In this document: positions 21,745-35,900 of the stretch, piece by piece
Numbering within the stretch: position 1 is the stretch's first letter
How the letters are laid out: each line of letters opens with the position of its first letter
Assembly: GCF_905171765.1 (NCBI RefSeq)
Contig: NC_053397.1
Location: 6,714,946-6,778,945 of the forward strand
DNA: 64,000 bases
Direction of reading: 5' to 3'
DNA from: Bufo bufo
Lineage: Eukaryota > Chordata > Amphibia > Anura > Bufonidae
The notes under the pieces: generated by a model
The model's database searches: none
What the model was told of the DNA's origin: nothing
Seen by the model: only the letters and a program-made list of their open reading frames with translations
Translations under genes and position numbers: made by a program

Positions 21745-24335
21745 TTGTGGTAAGAAGTAGATGTACTTATATAGGAGGCAGTATTATAGTAGTTATATTC
21801 TTGTACATAGGAGGCAGTATTATAGCAGTTATATTCTTGTACATAGGAGGCAGTATTATAGTAGTTACATTCTTGTACATAGGAGGCAGTATTATAGCAG
21901 TTATATTCTTGTACATAGGAGCAGTATTATAGTAGTTATATTCTTGTACACAGGAGCAGTATTATAGTAGTTATATTCTTGTACATAGGAGCAGTATTAT
22001 AGTAGTTATATTCCTGTACATAGGAGCAGTATTATAGTAGTTATATTCTTGTACATAGGAGCAGTATTATAGTAGTTATATTCTTGTACATAGGAGCAGT
22101 ATTATAGTAGTTATATTCTTGTACATAGGAGCAGTATTATAGTAGTTATATTTTTGTACATAGGAGGCAGTATTATAGTAGTTATATTCTTGTACATAGG
22201 AGCAGTATTATAGTAGTTATATTCTTGTACATAGGAGGCAGTATTATAGTAGTTATATTCTTGTACATAGGAGGCAGTATTATAGCAGTTATATTCTTGT
22301 ACATAGGAGCAGTATTATAGTAGTTATATTCTTGTACATAGGAGCAGTATTATAGTAGTTATATTTTTGTACATAGGAGCAGTATTATAGTAGTTATATT
22401 CTTGTACATAGGAGCAGTATTATAGTAGGTATATTCTTGTACATAGGAGCAGTATTATAGTAGTTATATTCTTGTACATAGGAGGCAGTATTATAGTAGT
22501 TATATTCTTGTACATAGGAGCAGTATTATAGTAGTTATATTCTTGTACATAGGAGCAGTATTATAGTAGTTATATTCTTGTACATAGGAGCAGTATTATA
22601 GTAGTTATATTCTTGTACATAGGAGCAGTATTATAGTAGTTATATTCTTGTACATAGGAGCAGTATTATAGTAGTTATATTCTTGTACATAGGAGGCAGT
22701 ATTATAGTAGTTATATTCTTGTACATAGGAGCAGTATTATAGCAGTTATATTCTTGTACATAGGAGCAGTATTATAGTAGTTATATTCTTGTACATAGGA
22801 GCAGTATTATAGTAGTTATAGTCTTGTACATAGGAGGCAGTATTATAGTAGTTATATTCTTGTACATAGGAGCAGTATTATAGTAGTTATATTCTTGTAC
22901 ATAGGGGCAGTATTATAGTAGTTATAGTCTTGTACATAGGAGCAGTATTATAGTAGTTATATTCTTGTACATAGGGGCAGTATTATAGTAGTTATAGTCT
23001 TGTACATAGGAGCAGTATTGTAGTGGTTATATTCTTGTACATAGGAGCAGTATTATAGTAGTTATATTCTTCTACATAGGAGGTAGTATTATAGTAGTTA
23101 TATTCTTGTACATAGGAGGCAGTATTATAGTAGTTATATTCTTGTACATAGGAGCAGTATTATAGTAGTTATATTCTTGTACATAGGAGCAGTATTATAG
23201 TAGTTATATTCTTGTACATAGGAGCAGTATTATAGTAGTTATATTCTTGTACATAGGAGCAGTATTATAGTAGTTATATTCTTGTACATAGGAGCAGTAT
23301 TATAGTAGTTATATTCTTGTACATAGGAGGCAGTATTATAGTAGTTATATTCCTGTACATAGGAGCAGTATTATAGTAGTTATATTCTTGTACATAGGAG
23401 TAGTATTATAGTAGTTATATTCTTGTACATAGGAGCAGTATTATAGTAGATATATTCTTGTACATAGGAGGCAGTATTATAGTAGTTATATTCTTGTACA
23501 TAGGAGGCAGTATTATAGTAGTTATATTCTTGTACATAGGAGCAGTATTATAGTAGTTATATTCTTGTACATAGGAGCGGTATTATAGTAGTTATATTCT
23601 TGTACATAGGAGGCAGTATTATAGTAGTTATATTCTTGTACATAGGAGCAGTATTATAGTAGTTATATTCCTGTACATAGGAGCAGTATTATAGTAGTTA
23701 TATTCTTGTACATAGGAGGCAGTATTATAGTAGTTATATTCTTGTACATAGGAGCAGTATTATAGTAGTTATAGTCTTGTACATAGGAGGCAGTATTATA
23801 GTAGTTATATTCTTGTACATAGGAGCAGTATTATAGTAGTTATATTCTTGTACATAGGAGGCAGTATTATAGTAGTTATAGTCTTGTACATAGGAGCAGT
23901 ATTATAGTAGTTATAGTCTTGTACATAGGAGGCAGTATTATAGTAGTTATATTCTTGTACATAGGAGCAGTATTGTAGTGGTTATATTCTTGTACATAGG
24001 AGCAGTATTATAGTAGTTATATTCTTGTACATAGGAGGTAGTATTATAGTAGTTATATTCTTGTACATAGGAGGCAGTATTATAGTAGTTATATTCTTAT
24101 ACATAGGAGCAGTATTATAGTAGTTATATTCTTGTACATAGGAGCAGTATTATAGTGGTTATATTCTTGTACATAGGAGGTAGTATTATAGTAGTTATAT
24201 TCTTGTACATAGGAGGCAGTATTATAGTAGTTATATTCTTGTACATAGGAGCAGTATTATAATAGTTATATTCTTGTACATAGGGGCAGTATTATAGCAG
24301 TTATATTCTTGTACATAGGGGCAGTATTATTGCGC
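21745..24335. repeat. 35/36-bp minisatellite, about 72 copies
   Basis: The unit AGCAGTATTATAGTAGTTAT plus ATTCTTGTACATAGG occurs as 35-bp and 36-bp (extra G) versions in mixed order. Sequence between units is highly uniform. Non-coding. Confidence 0.95.
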
Positions 24336-24368
24336 TTTATTCTATTATGGTGGGAAGGACAGAGTTAA

Positions 24369-24839
24369 AGGGAACCTGCCATCAACTTCATGCTGACCCC
24401 ACTGGGGGCAGAATAAATTAGTGAAAGAAATGCTGATTTCAGCGCTGTGTCACTTATAAACCAAAAGTAAGTGGTTGCTGATAACCGGCATCATAACCAT
24501 TGCAGCCCAGGTCCTGAAAAGAGTCAGATCTACCTGAGAAGAGTCCTGGTTATTATAATCTCCTGCTCTCCCCGTCCATCTGCTGATGATTGGCAGTTCT
24601 CTCCTAGAGAGACAACTCGGTAGAAGCCGGTCAGTCATCAGCGGGACTTCAGCAATAACCAGGACTCTTCTCAGGAGGCCGGGACTCTTTTCCAGGCCCA
24701 GTCTGCAAGGATTGTGATGTTGGTTCTCGGCAACCACTTACTTTTAACTTAAAAATGACCGACCGCTGAAATCTTCTCACCTGTCTCTACTTTATTGTGC
24801 CGTTAGTGTGGGCAGCTTAAAGGTGATGACAGGTTCCCT
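24369..24839. mobile_element. MITE with TTAA target duplication
   Basis: Ends AGGGAACCTG and CAGGTTCCCT are inverted copies, with TTAA on both sides (24365-24368 and 24840-24843). TTAA duplications occur in Kolobok and piggyBac elements; which one is not decided here. Interior foldbacks (GCTGATGATTGGCAG region) are present. Confidence 0.75.
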
Positions 24840-24843
24840 TTAA

Positions 24844-26505
24844 AATAAATGTATTTAGCATAACCCGATTTGTAAACCCCGTTCGCCTTTCTGGTTGTGC
24901 TTCTTCTGTAACATGTTGCGCTTGTGATGATCTACATGATTATTGTGATCTTTCTCTATCTGCTGATCTACATGTCCTGTGCAGTGTAACAATGTAACCT
25001 CTGTTTCGGGTGATGTCCTCTCCCTGATGCCTGTGGGAACAAGATTGTGGTAATGACTGAGGATTGTAACAGAACCAGTTGCAGCAGGATTTATTGTGAT
25101 TGATTGTTAAGCTGCTAATAAATGACCTGATGCAGGGAAGATGAATATTTGATAACAGACGTTATTATCGGCGCCTCCGGCGATGGATCAAGCGTGACCA
25201 CAGAAAGCGGTGGCGCAGCAGTCACTTCCAGCACATAAGGTGCGGCTGATTATTACAAGTATTTGGTTTCCTTTTAGGGTCTGTGTTGATGGAGTAGAAT
25301 CTATGACAATGAATACCTGGAGCCACGAAACAACCATTATAATTACTGCAGGTAACATTCCAGGCTCGGACGTCACCTGAGAACTCCTCCATTGGGCCCC
25401 CGGAACACTAATTAAACGTGACCTGTGCCAGGAATCCGTAGCACGCTTCGCTTGGTTTGTGTTCCCAGCAGCAGTGGAGGAGGTTACCCATTATACCACC
25501 TGGAAGATGAGAGGCACAGATAACGTCTTGACCCCTCATCCTTAGAAACACTGTAGAGTATTAGGGTGGGAGCCGATCTAAGAGAAGCCCCCCTTAAGGC
25601 AGACTGATCCCGATCCGTCTTGCAAATGCATTGCAAGAACTAATCCGTCTCTCCGTATGTCATCCGGAGAAACGGATCCATTATATATTTTTTTCACATT
25701 TTTACCGGTCTGCGCATGCACAGACCAGAAGGACGGATCTGGCATTGCGGTATTTTTAATGCCGGATCCAGCACTAAAACATTTCAATGTAAATTAATGC
25801 CGGATCTGGCATTCCGGCAACTGATCCGGAATTTTGGACGGAGAGAAACGCCAAAACGCCGTTCGGTGACTGAACTGAAGACAACCTGAACGGATCGCTC
25901 TCCATTCAAAATGCATGGGGATAAAACTGATCAGTTCTTTCCCGGTATTGAGCCCCTAGGACGGAACTTGGTGCCGGAAAAAAAAAAACGCTAGTGTGAA
26001 AGTACCCTAAGGTTAAGACCAGGCAACATTCATATTTTGAATTCGATCCCCTCAACATAATAGAAAATAAAGTGGTACCAGGGTAAAAAGACAAGGACTT
26101 TGAAGGGGTTTCCCAGGTTCCTGTTATTGACGACCTATACACAGGAGAACCCCTTATATATCTGATCGATGAGGATCTGACACCCCGAACTGATCAGCTG
26201 GTCCCTGCAGCTTCAGGCTCCAGAACTAGCACTTTCAATGGAACAAGAAGCACAGCGCCATTCAAAGTGTAGTGGTCGGGCTGGGTTACTGCAGTCCAGC
26301 TTCTATTCACTTCAGTGGTAACTGAGCTGCAGTTACCAGGCATGACCACTACATTTTGAAGGAAGCAGTGCTTTCAGTTCTATTCAAATATTAATGACCT
26401 ATCCTCAGGATCAATTCCAGAAGCCTGGAAAATCACTTTAATGCTATTGCTGCTGCTATGAGGAGCCCAGTGAACATAAATTATAATCAATGGGAACTGC
26501 ACAAT
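24844..26505. other. non-coding with MITE-like foldbacks
   Basis: No gene is seen. A foldback unit rich in GATCCG motifs spans about 25590-26011 and ends CGCTAGTGTGAAAGTACCC, like the end of the unit at 48150-48518. Another foldback at about 26264-26360 has TTCAAAGTGTAGTGGTC against GACCACTACATTTTGAA. Confidence 0.45.
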
Positions 26506-27016
26506 AGTGAGCTCCCTCTAGTGGTGGCTGTATACTCTGTATGTAGTGAGCTCCCCCTAGTGGTGACTGTATAATCTGTATGTAGTGAGCTCCCTCTACT
26601 GGTGGCTGTATAATCTGTATGTAGTGATCTCCCTCAAGTGGTGGCTGTATAATCTGTATGTAGTGAGCTCCCCCTAGTGGTGACTGTATAATCTGTATGT
26701 AGTGAGCTCCCTCTAGTGGTGGCTGTATAATCTGTATGTAGTGAGCTCCCTCTAGTGGTGGCTGTATAATCTGTATGTAGTGAGCTCCCTCTAGTGGTGA
26801 CTGTATAATCTGTATGTAGTGAGCTCCCTCTAGTGGTGGCTGTATACTCTGTATGTAGTGAGCTCCCTCTAGTGGTGGCTGTATAATCTGTATGTAGTGA
26901 GCTCCCTCTAGTGGTGGCTGTATAATCTGTATGTAGTGAGCTCCCCCTAGTGGTGACTGTATAATCTGTATGTAGTGAGCTCCCTCTAGTGGTGGCTGTA
27001 TAATCTGTATGTAGTG

Positions 27017-27031
27017 AGCGCCCTCTAGTGG
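27017..27031 (-). promoter_or_regulatory. full CTCF consensus match in an array unit
   Basis: Minus strand CCACTAGAGGGCGCT matches CCASYAGRKGGCRSY at all 15 positions. Confidence 0.5.
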
Positions 27032-27601
27032 TGGCTGTATAATCTGTATGTAGTGAGCTCCCTCTAGTGGTGGCTGTAGACTCTGTATGTAGTGGGCTCC
27101 CTCTAGTGGTGGCTGTATAATCTGTATGTAGTGGGCTCCCTCTAGTGGTGGCTGTATACTCTGTATGTAATGAGCTCCCTCTAGTGGTGGCTGTATAATC
27201 TGTATGTAGTGAGCTCCCTCTAGTGGTGGCTGTATAATCTGTATGTAGTGAGCTCCCTCTAGTGGTGGCTGTATAATCTGTATGTAGTGAGCTCCCTCTA
27301 GTGGTGACTGTATAATCTGTATGTAGTGAGCTCCCTCTAGTGGTGGCTGTATAATCTGTATGTAGTGAGCTCCCCCTAGTGGTGGCTGTATAATCTGTAT
27401 GTAGTGAGCTCCCCCTAGTGGTGGCTGCATAATCTGTATGTAGTGAGCTCCCTCTAGTGGTGGCTGCATAATCTGTATGTAGTGAGCTCCCTCTAGTGGT
27501 GGCTGTATAATCTGTATGTAGTGAGCTCCCCCTAGTGGTGGCTGTATAATCTGTATGTAGTGAGCACCCTCTAGTGGTGGCTGTATAATCTGTATGTAGT
27601 G

Positions 27602-27616
27602 AGCGCCCTCTAGTGG
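27602..27616 (-). promoter_or_regulatory. second full CTCF consensus match in the array
   Basis: Minus strand CCACTAGAGGGCGCT again, 585 bases (15 units of 39 bp) from the first full match. Confidence 0.5.
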
Positions 27617-29019
27617 TGGCTGTATAATCTGTATGTAATGAGCTCCCTCTAGTGGTGACTGTATAATCTGTATGTAGTGAGCTCCCTCTAGTGGTGACTG
27701 TATAATCTGTATGTAGTGAGCTCCCTATAGTGGTGGCTGTATAATCTGTATGTAGTGAGCTCCCTCTAGTGGTGGCTGTATAATCTGTATGTAGTGAGCT
27801 CCCTCTAGTGGTTGCTGTATAATCTGTATGTAGTGAGCTCCCCCTAGTGGTGGCTGTATAATCTGTATGTAGTGAGCTCCCCCTAGTGGTGGCTGTATAA
27901 TCTGTATGTAATGAGCTCCCTCTAGTGGTGACTGTATAATCTGTATGTAGTGAGCTCCCTATAGTGGTGGCTGTATACTCTGTATGTAGTGAGCCCCCTC
28001 TAGTGGTGGCTGTATAATCTGTATGTAGTGAGCTCCCCCTAGTGGTGGCTGTATAATCTGTATGTAGTGAGCTCCCCCTAGTGGTGGCTGTATAATCTGT
28101 ATGTAATGAGCTCCCTCTAGTGGTGACTGTATAATCTGTATGTAGTGAGCTCCCTATAGTGGTGGCTGTATACTCTGTATGTAGTGAGCCCCCTCTAGTG
28201 GTGGCTGTATAATCTGTATGTAGTGAGCTCCCCCTAGTGGTGGCTGTATAATCTGTATGTAGTGAGCTCCCCCTAGTGGTGGCTGTATAATCTGTTTGTA
28301 GTGAGCTCCCTCTAGTGGTTGCTGTATAATCTGTATGTAGTGAGCTCCCCCTAGTGGTGACTGTATAATCTGTATGTAGTGAGCTCCCTCTAGTGGTGGC
28401 TGTATAATCTGTATGTAGTGAGCTCCCCCTAGTGGTGACTGTATAATCTGTATGTAGTGAGCTCCCTCTAGTGGTGACTGTATAATCTGTATGTAGTGAG
28501 CTCCCTCTAGTGGTGGCTGTATATTCTGTATGTAGTGAGCTCCCTCTAGTGGTGACTGTATAATCTGTATGTAGTGAGCTCCCCCTAGTGGTGGCTGTAT
28601 ATTCTGAATGTAGTGAGCTCCCTCTAGTGGTGGCTACATTCAGATGGAATTTTATTATGTAACTGTATGGCTGTGCGTTTAGGAGCAGCAGATCTGGAGT
28701 CCTATAAAGAATTTCACACCTATTTAGATTAGGCAAAATAATGGCCTCCTGCCGTATATCACCATTAACCGCCATACAAAAAGGAAATTACCCCATAAGC
28801 CCCGCCCGCAGACACTACACTGCCACGTAGAACATCTGCATGGTGAACACCATTTGGAAGCTTGCGTCCCCTGATCCTCCGGGGTGCTCCTCACTGGTGA
28901 CCCCAACAGCTCAGCATAATTAGGGGACTGGACAGGGCCTTGTCGCATAATCTGTGTTCACACTGAACCCCCCATGACACAAGGATCGGTCGGCAGCCAC
29001 TTATAAAAAACAAAGTATT

Positions 29020-29025
29020 TTTATT
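29020..29025 (-). terminator. candidate TWF2 poly(A) signal
   Basis: AATAAA on the minus strand about 745 bases after the TWF2 stop codon. Confidence 0.4.
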
Positions 29026-29106
29026 AATTTTGTCTTTGTATAGAAAATATGGAGCTAAGGGCGAAATTGTCTGATCTGTGCAGGCGACTGATCATTTAGC
29101 TAATTT

Positions 29107-29116
29107 TTTATTTATT
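29107..29116 (-). terminator. candidate TWF2 poly(A) signals, overlapping pair
   Basis: AATAAATAAA on the minus strand, about 655 bases after the stop codon. Either this or the signal at 29020 could end the transcript. Confidence 0.45.
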
Positions 29117-29766
29117 TCCTGGAATGTAAACCACCAAGAGAAAAAAAATAATCTAACCATCCGTGATGACATCAGCAGCGTCAGAGTAAAACGGAACCAT
29201 TCTATTGCTATGGACTTTCGTTGACCCCATCTGCGGCAGAATATATATTTTTTTTTTTGGGAAGAGGGTGCCGCCCCCTCTCCCACATGGATTTAATCTG
29301 ACTTCACAGAATGTAACACGAGATCTGTCACCCAATTCCAAAAAGCAAACACAATGACACGGCGTAAAAACGTAAAATCACGGAGGACGCCACCTCGGCC
29401 GCTGCTTCAGCCAGAATACAATAGCAGAGATCGGCGCGGTCAGTCACATGACCCCCCCCCCCCCCCCCCCCCCCCCCAATCCTATACGATGAAGGGGACG
29501 CTGGTGAGGAAAGAAAAATATGGATGAGCAAAGATCTTCACCATCATTCAGGCACAGACAAAAGCTAAGAAGTCCAGAGGAAAACGGGGATCATGGGGCG
29601 TCTGTTGGAGAAGGTGCAACGACAGGATGAGAAGCAGCAGAGAATCCCCCCGAGACCCCGCGCCAGGTTCATCAGAGAAAGCAGGATGATGGCAGAGGCT
29701 TCCGCACGTCCCCGGGCCCGCACTTGGCACTAATCCCTCAGGTCGGACTTGGCAGCAAATCGGGCG

Positions 29767-29934
29767 TCAAATATCCTCGCCATTTTCGCCGGGTCCTTTA
29801 ATCAGACGCTTCTGTCCACGTTTTCCGGCAGGTCCTTTGGGCTTGGCAAAAGCCTGTTTGAAGGCGTGCTGTTTGGGGTGCACCTCCTCGTAGAGAAACT
29901 CGGGTGTCAGCTCCGAACCGTCTTCAATTTCAAT
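29767..29934 (-). CDS. TWF2: TWF2 exon 9, residues 295-349 and stop
   Basis: Begins [20 protein letters not shown] after a T-rich acceptor ending GTCTAG and ends GENGEDI before TGA. It carries the capping-protein-binding tail. Phase 0 entry from exon 8. Confidence 0.96.
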   Translation of the reverse strand: MEIEDGSELTPEFLYEEVHPKQHAFKQAFAKPKGPAGKRGQKRLIKGPGENGEDI

Positions 29935-32900
29935 CTAGACAAAAAAAAAAGAGACGGCGGTGAGATCCAGACTCCAGCACTGTGTACTGAAATGTTAACA
30001 TCTCTGCTCCTTGTCAATGAATGAAAACCAAAACTCTACTGTCCCTGCTTACAGAGCTGAGGCTTTGCTACCATTGTACCCAGTCTAGTTAACCCTGTGT
30101 GTGTGGTAAACCTCCAGAATGATGCATTGTATCAAAGCAGATACAATGTAACAAAGTCAGGACTTGCAGGTAAAGGTCTACACTGGACAGAACTGCTAAT
30201 CCTGACTTGGTTACATTGTACCTGCTTTGATACAATGCATCATTCTGGAGGTTAACCACACACAGAGGGTTAACTAGACTGGGTACAATGGTAACAAACC
30301 CTCAGCTGTGAAAAGTACTATGGCAATGCAAGGTTATCAAGAAGGTCTCCATTTATCAACACCAAGTAGAGCTTGAAAAGGGTGAGGAACAGGAACAGAA
30401 TCTAGCTGGAAATGCTTTACTTAACGTTAAACTGGAGGAGCCCTTTAAAGAGCACTTACCGCCAAGAAAATAAGTAAAAATGAATAAAATAATCCTTTAT
30501 ATCCATGGCGGCCATGTTGGGGGTCACCCGACTTTCCCAGCACTTATGACTTCCAAGTAGTTGTCACCCAGCTTTCCCAGATATCGGAGCCCTATATAAC
30601 TGCTGTGGGGAGGGGGGGGGGGGGCTGTAGAAAAGAATCTGGGACCCTCCTGGTTGCGGCCATATTCACAGACACCCAGCTTTCCCAGAGCACTGAATGG
30701 CCAATATTCACCGCTGTGCAGTTACATCCCCAGCTCTTGCTTCACTGGTCAATTCCAACGTCAGGATTCATAGATTTTAGAGGGAACGCCCTGCGCAGTA
30801 TTGTGGGTCACACTGATCGCCGTGGAGACAGTTACCTTTTTAGCGATTTCCAGCTGAAAATCCTGTTCCATGGATTCCAGAAGTCGGTTCTTACAGCTGG
30901 AGTACAACATGCGCTCCTTTATACTGCACTTATACCCCGGCATGGAGTAAATAAAAACTGGAAGAAAGGAGATGGAGTGAAGATTACAGGATTCTATACA
31001 CATGAAATATTTCTACTGCCTACCACCACTAGAGGGAGCTCACTACATACAGATTATACAGTCACCACTAGAAGGAGCTCACTACATACAGATTATACAG
31101 TCACCACTAGAGGGAGCTCACTACATACAGATTATACAGTCACCACTAGAGGGAGCTCACTACATACAGATCATACAGCCACCACTAGGGGGAGCTCACT
31201 ACATACAGATTATACAGCCACCACTAGAGAGAGCTCACTCCTTACAGATCATACAGCCACCACTAGAGGGAGCTCACTACATACAGATTATACAGCCACC
31301 ACTAGAGGGAGCTCACTACATACAGATCATACAGCCACCACTAGAGGGAGCTCACTACATACAGATTATACAGTCACCACTAGACTAGAGGGAGCTCACT
31401 ACATACAGATTATGCAGCCACCACTAGAGGGAGCTCACTACATACAGATTATACAGCCACCACTAGAGGGAGCTCACTACATACAGATTATACAGCCACC
31501 ACTAGAGGGAGCTCACTACATACAGATTATACAGCCACCACTAGAGGGAGCTCACTGCATACAGATTATACAGCCACCACTAGAGGGAGCTCACTACATA
31601 CAGATTATACAGTCACCACTAGGGGGACCTCACTACATACAGATTATACAGCCTCCACTAGGAGGAGCTCACTACATACAGATTATACAGCTACCACTAG
31701 AGGGAGCTCACTACATACAGATTATACAGCCACCACTAGAGGGAGCTCACTACATACAGATTATACAGCCTCCACTAGAGGGAGCTCACTATATACAGAT
31801 TTTATTACATGCCACGGAGGCTCCTATTGCATTCTCTTTCTTTACTGAAATTTATCATAGCAGCACAGAAAAAAGAGAAAAAACCTTTACCACACAGGGT
31901 AACTATGGCAACAAGCCCACCCCTAACCCAGTATAAGAGTCCTGGCATCAAATAACTCCTCCTCTTTCTTTGCTGCTCCACACCAGATAAGTAGCACTTT
32001 TATCTTGTGTAGCCTTGATTTGTATATCTTGTGATATTATCGTATGGTTTTTTGTTATTGACGGGGGGTTTCTCCCCAATCTGGGTCTGGTATCTCTGTA
32101 TACTTTTGTTTTTTCCAATTTTTCTTACTCTGGTTATTTCTCTAAAGATTCTTTATTGTGCTCCCCTGGGATTTTTTATCCCTCGGTTCTGCTTTCACTT
32201 TAATTGCGCTTCCCTGGGATATCTATCCCTCGGTTCTGCCCTCACTTGTTGTATCGCTACCCCTCCTGTAGCACCCGTTTGTCGCTTCCTAGCCTCACCT
32301 CTTTCCGGCCGTCGCTCCTGTAGCCACTCCCCCTCGCCATCTTTGCCGGCCTTCTTCTTCCCTGCTCGCCTTTCCCGCGTCTGCTCTCGGCGGGACGGCG
32401 CGCTCCTTCCGGCTCTTACAGGAAGTCGCGTCAGTTATCGCGAGACTACGGCCGTCTTTCCCCTACACTGCATCGGCTGCTCCGGTCCGTTTCTCTGTCT
32501 AGGATTCGGCGATTACTGTTGCTAATTCGCTCAATTAAGCGCTTAGTAATATATATATATATATATAGTCTCCACTGTTATTATGGCTGAAGGTAATAAT
32601 AATGTTAACCCTTCATTACCTGGGGGCCCTGAGAATACATTATCTCCTCCTTCTCTGATTACCCCAGTGGGGTCCATTCCCCTTCAGGCCTCTGATTTAC
32701 AGCGCTCTGTGACTGCTGCGATTCAAGCAGCCATGGGCTCTGTGTCTAGCGCCATTTCCTCCTCTATATCGGAGGCGCTCAAGGGCCACTCTTCCAAACG
32801 ACATCATCGCCCTGCCCGTCAGCACAGTCACCCTGTGCCTGAGCCCACCGCCTCCAGAAAACCTATGACTGGTGTGAAGTTATCCACCACTGAGAGCGCG

Positions 32901-35900
32901 CATATATCGCGCAAGAGAGCCCATGCCCGCCGGGCAGAAAAGGCGAGGCCTTGGAAATGCGCCAGAGCGCAACCTGAACCCGATTCTGAATCGGATGTAG
33001 TATCTGATGAGGAGGCTAGCATACAAGATGTCTCTTCTGATGAAGAGGGGCTTGATTTCACAGACGAGGTCTTCCCGGGCACCTCTTCCACATTGACGGA
33101 GCCTATGGTCCCTACTTTAGTTCCCCCTACTCCTACTTCGGCGGTCCTTGACCCAGCCGGAGAGTCCCTATTTGACCCTGATGCACTGCATCACCCTCGC
33201 TCCGCTGAATGGTTGCCATCTGACCATGTGGCGAAATACTTAGAATCCCGGATTCGCCATCCCCTGTCCAAGGAGGCGAGAAATAAATTGCGGGCTGAAT
33301 GTCCCAGGCCCATTATCCCGAACAAAGTGGCCGAGACCCCTTCGGTAGATCCGAAAATGACTCAGTTCCTGGCAAAGTCCGGATGGAACCCACGTAGGGG
33401 TTTGGAGTCGGCCCTGAAGGCCTGTCAAGATAAATTACTTGACGTATTGGGCCCTCTTACAAAAATCTTTGAAATGGCAGAATCTGCCAGGACCCAAAAT
33501 CTGGCCATTGACCCAGAGGAACTTACTGGATGGGTTCAGAGAGCCGTGTGTATTACCGGCAATGTCAACACCTCTCTATCCATCGAGAGGAGAAAGGCCA
33601 TACTATTTAAAATAGAGCCTAAGCTCTCTAATTTGGCCCTCACTGAGGCCGGCAAGGACGCCCAAGGCCTACTTTTCGGGGACTCCTTTATTAAGGACCT
33701 CGGCCGTTTTGTAGGGGCCTTCACTGCGCTGGATAAGGCCCAGTCATCCATGAGACGCGTCTTCCAGGGGCGGGTCTCTTCCAGGGCCGGCAGCTCCAGG
33801 GGCCGCCTGTCCGGCCGTGCTACATTTCAGTCCCGCGGTTCTGCGGGTCGAGGCTCCTACCCATTCCGTGCCTCCCAGGACTCAAGACAACCTCCGTCAT
33901 TCTTCCCGTCCCGCGGTTCCTCTTGGAGATCCAGAGGCCCCAGAGGTTCTTCCTATCGTAGACCCCTCGGTAAGTCTAGCTCTATCTTCTTCAGCAATTT
34001 GGATAGGAGGCAGACTCCATCGTTTTTCCCATGTTTGGTTGACTGTCACCACAGACCCTTGGGTCTTATCTACGGTTCAAGGGTTCCATATAGAGTTGAC
34101 TGTTCCATCTGTTCAGATTCCTTTGCCCCATCCCATTTGTCTTCCGTTTCAGAGACAACGTCTTCTGCACCTGGAACTGTATTCCCTTTATCAGAAAGGC
34201 GCGATAGAACGTGCTCCCTCCACTCCCGCAGGTGTTATCAGCAGCATCTTCCTGGTGGCGAAGAAGGACGGTCAGATGCGCTCGGTGATCAATCTCCGTC
34301 CCCTGAATCACTATGTCCGCTACCGCCATTTCAAAATGGAGGGCATTCACCTTCTCCGGGACATGCTCCTCTTGAACGATTGGATGGTCAAGCTCGACTT
34401 AAAAGATGCCTATTTGACGGTTCCAGTAGCGGATTCCTCCAGGGACCTACTTCGGTTTCATTGGTACGGAGAAACTTGGAGGTTCACTTGCCTTCCATTC
34501 GGCCTGTCATCAGCCCCTTGGTGTTTCACCAAGCTGATGCGACCGGTCGTGGCCTTCCTCCGCAGTCGTGGGATTCGTCTAATTATTTATCTAGACGACA
34601 TCCTTCTCATGGCCCAGGATCGCAACTGTCTGCTGGAGCACCTGTCGACCTCTATGGATCTTCTGTCCCGATTGGGTTTTCTCATCAACCTGGAGAAATC
34701 TTGTCTCGTCCCATCCCGCTCCATGGAGTTTCTGGGTTTTCGGGTCGACTCTGCCTCAGAGTCCCTCAGCCTTCCTTCCACCAAGGTTCGTTCTATTCGC
34801 AGGGAACTTCACCGGACGTTGACTCTCCCTCAGGTCTCGCTACGCCAGCTTGCCCGTGTGATTGGCCTGCTATCCGCTTCCATTCAGGCAGTCTTCCCGG
34901 CTCCGTTACACTACCGAGCTCTTCAACATCTCAAGCTTGCGCACCTTCGTGCCGGTGCTACATACGAGGACCTGATTTTTCTGGACAGAGAGACCAAAGA
35001 CGAGCTTCAGTGGTGGATCCACAATCTGGATGCCTGGAACGGCAAGGCTATCTTCGGTCCACGTCCGGATTTCACGATAGAGTCGGACGCCAGTCTCTCG
35101 GGCTGGGGTGCCTACTGCAACGGCGTGACCACCGGCGGTCGTTGGTCCCCTGCGGAAGCGAATCTTCACATCAATTCCCTGGAGCTTCTTGCTGGTTCTT
35201 TCGCTATTCGCAGCTTCACGAACGGTATAGCCTGCGCATGTGTGAGACTTCGGATGGACAATATCTCGGCTGTGCGTTATGTCAACGCCATGGGAGGAAC
35301 ACGCTCTTCAGCTCTTTCCCATCTGGCGAAGGACTTCTGGGAGTTTTGCCTGGAGAAGGATATCAATGTTGTAGCAGAATATCTTCCTGGTTTGCACAAC
35401 ACTCACGCGGACTGGTCCTCGCGTTTTCTGGTGGATTCCAGCGATTGGAGATTAGACGTGGGGATGTTCTCCTCCATTTCTTCTCGATGGGGACCTATGT
35501 GCATCGACCTTTTCGCGTCTCGCTTGAATACTCAGCTTCCGAGATTCTACAGCTGGAGGCCAGACCCGGACGCGGAGGCGGTGGACGCGTTCCTCCAGAA
35601 GTGGACCAGTCATCTGTCATATGCGTTCCCACCGTTCATGATGATCCCTCGAGTTCTTTCACAACTACGTATTCAGAGAGCAGAGATGGTACTTCTGGTT
35701 CCTTTCTGGACGGCCCAGTCGTGGTTTCCTCAGCTACTGGAGTGTCTGATCCAGCCCCCCTTGCTACTGCCGTCTCTCCCAGACCTTCTACTCGACCCGT
35801 CAGGTTGCCAACACCCGCTCGTGTTAGACGGGTCTCTACGCCTGATCGCATGCAGAGTTTCAGGAGTTCCTGGGACGTCTCTGAGGTTCCGGAAGCAACT

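Larger units (their letters stand above)
26510..28635 (-). repeat. 39-bp minisatellite with CTCF-like unit, about 54 copies, minus orientation
   Basis: The plus-strand unit is CTCCCTCTAGTGGTGGCTGT plus ATAATCTGTATGTAGTGAG. Each minus-strand unit contains CCACTAGAGGGAGCT, which differs from the CTCF core consensus at one base; variants with GGGGG or GGCGC also occur. 39 is a multiple of three, so the minus strand has long frames of 13-residue repeats; these are not taken as genes. It lies just downstream of the TWF2 3' end. Confidence 0.95.

Noticed and set aside
24590..24630. Further CTGATGA sequences as hammerhead candidates
   Set aside because: No GAAA at the right distance and no closing stem.
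26634..28775. 713-residue minus-strand frame of 13-residue repeats
   Set aside because: The unit length (39 bp) is a multiple of three; several phases are open, and units include shifted variants. No start context or splice evidence.
19300..29000. Search for TLR9, next to TWF2 in mammals
   Set aside because: No leucine-rich-repeat or TIR coding sequence is visible downstream of TWF2.
30605..31936. 443-residue plus-strand frame
   Set aside because: It runs antisense through TWF2 exon 8 and then through the 39-bp array; composition follows the repeat.
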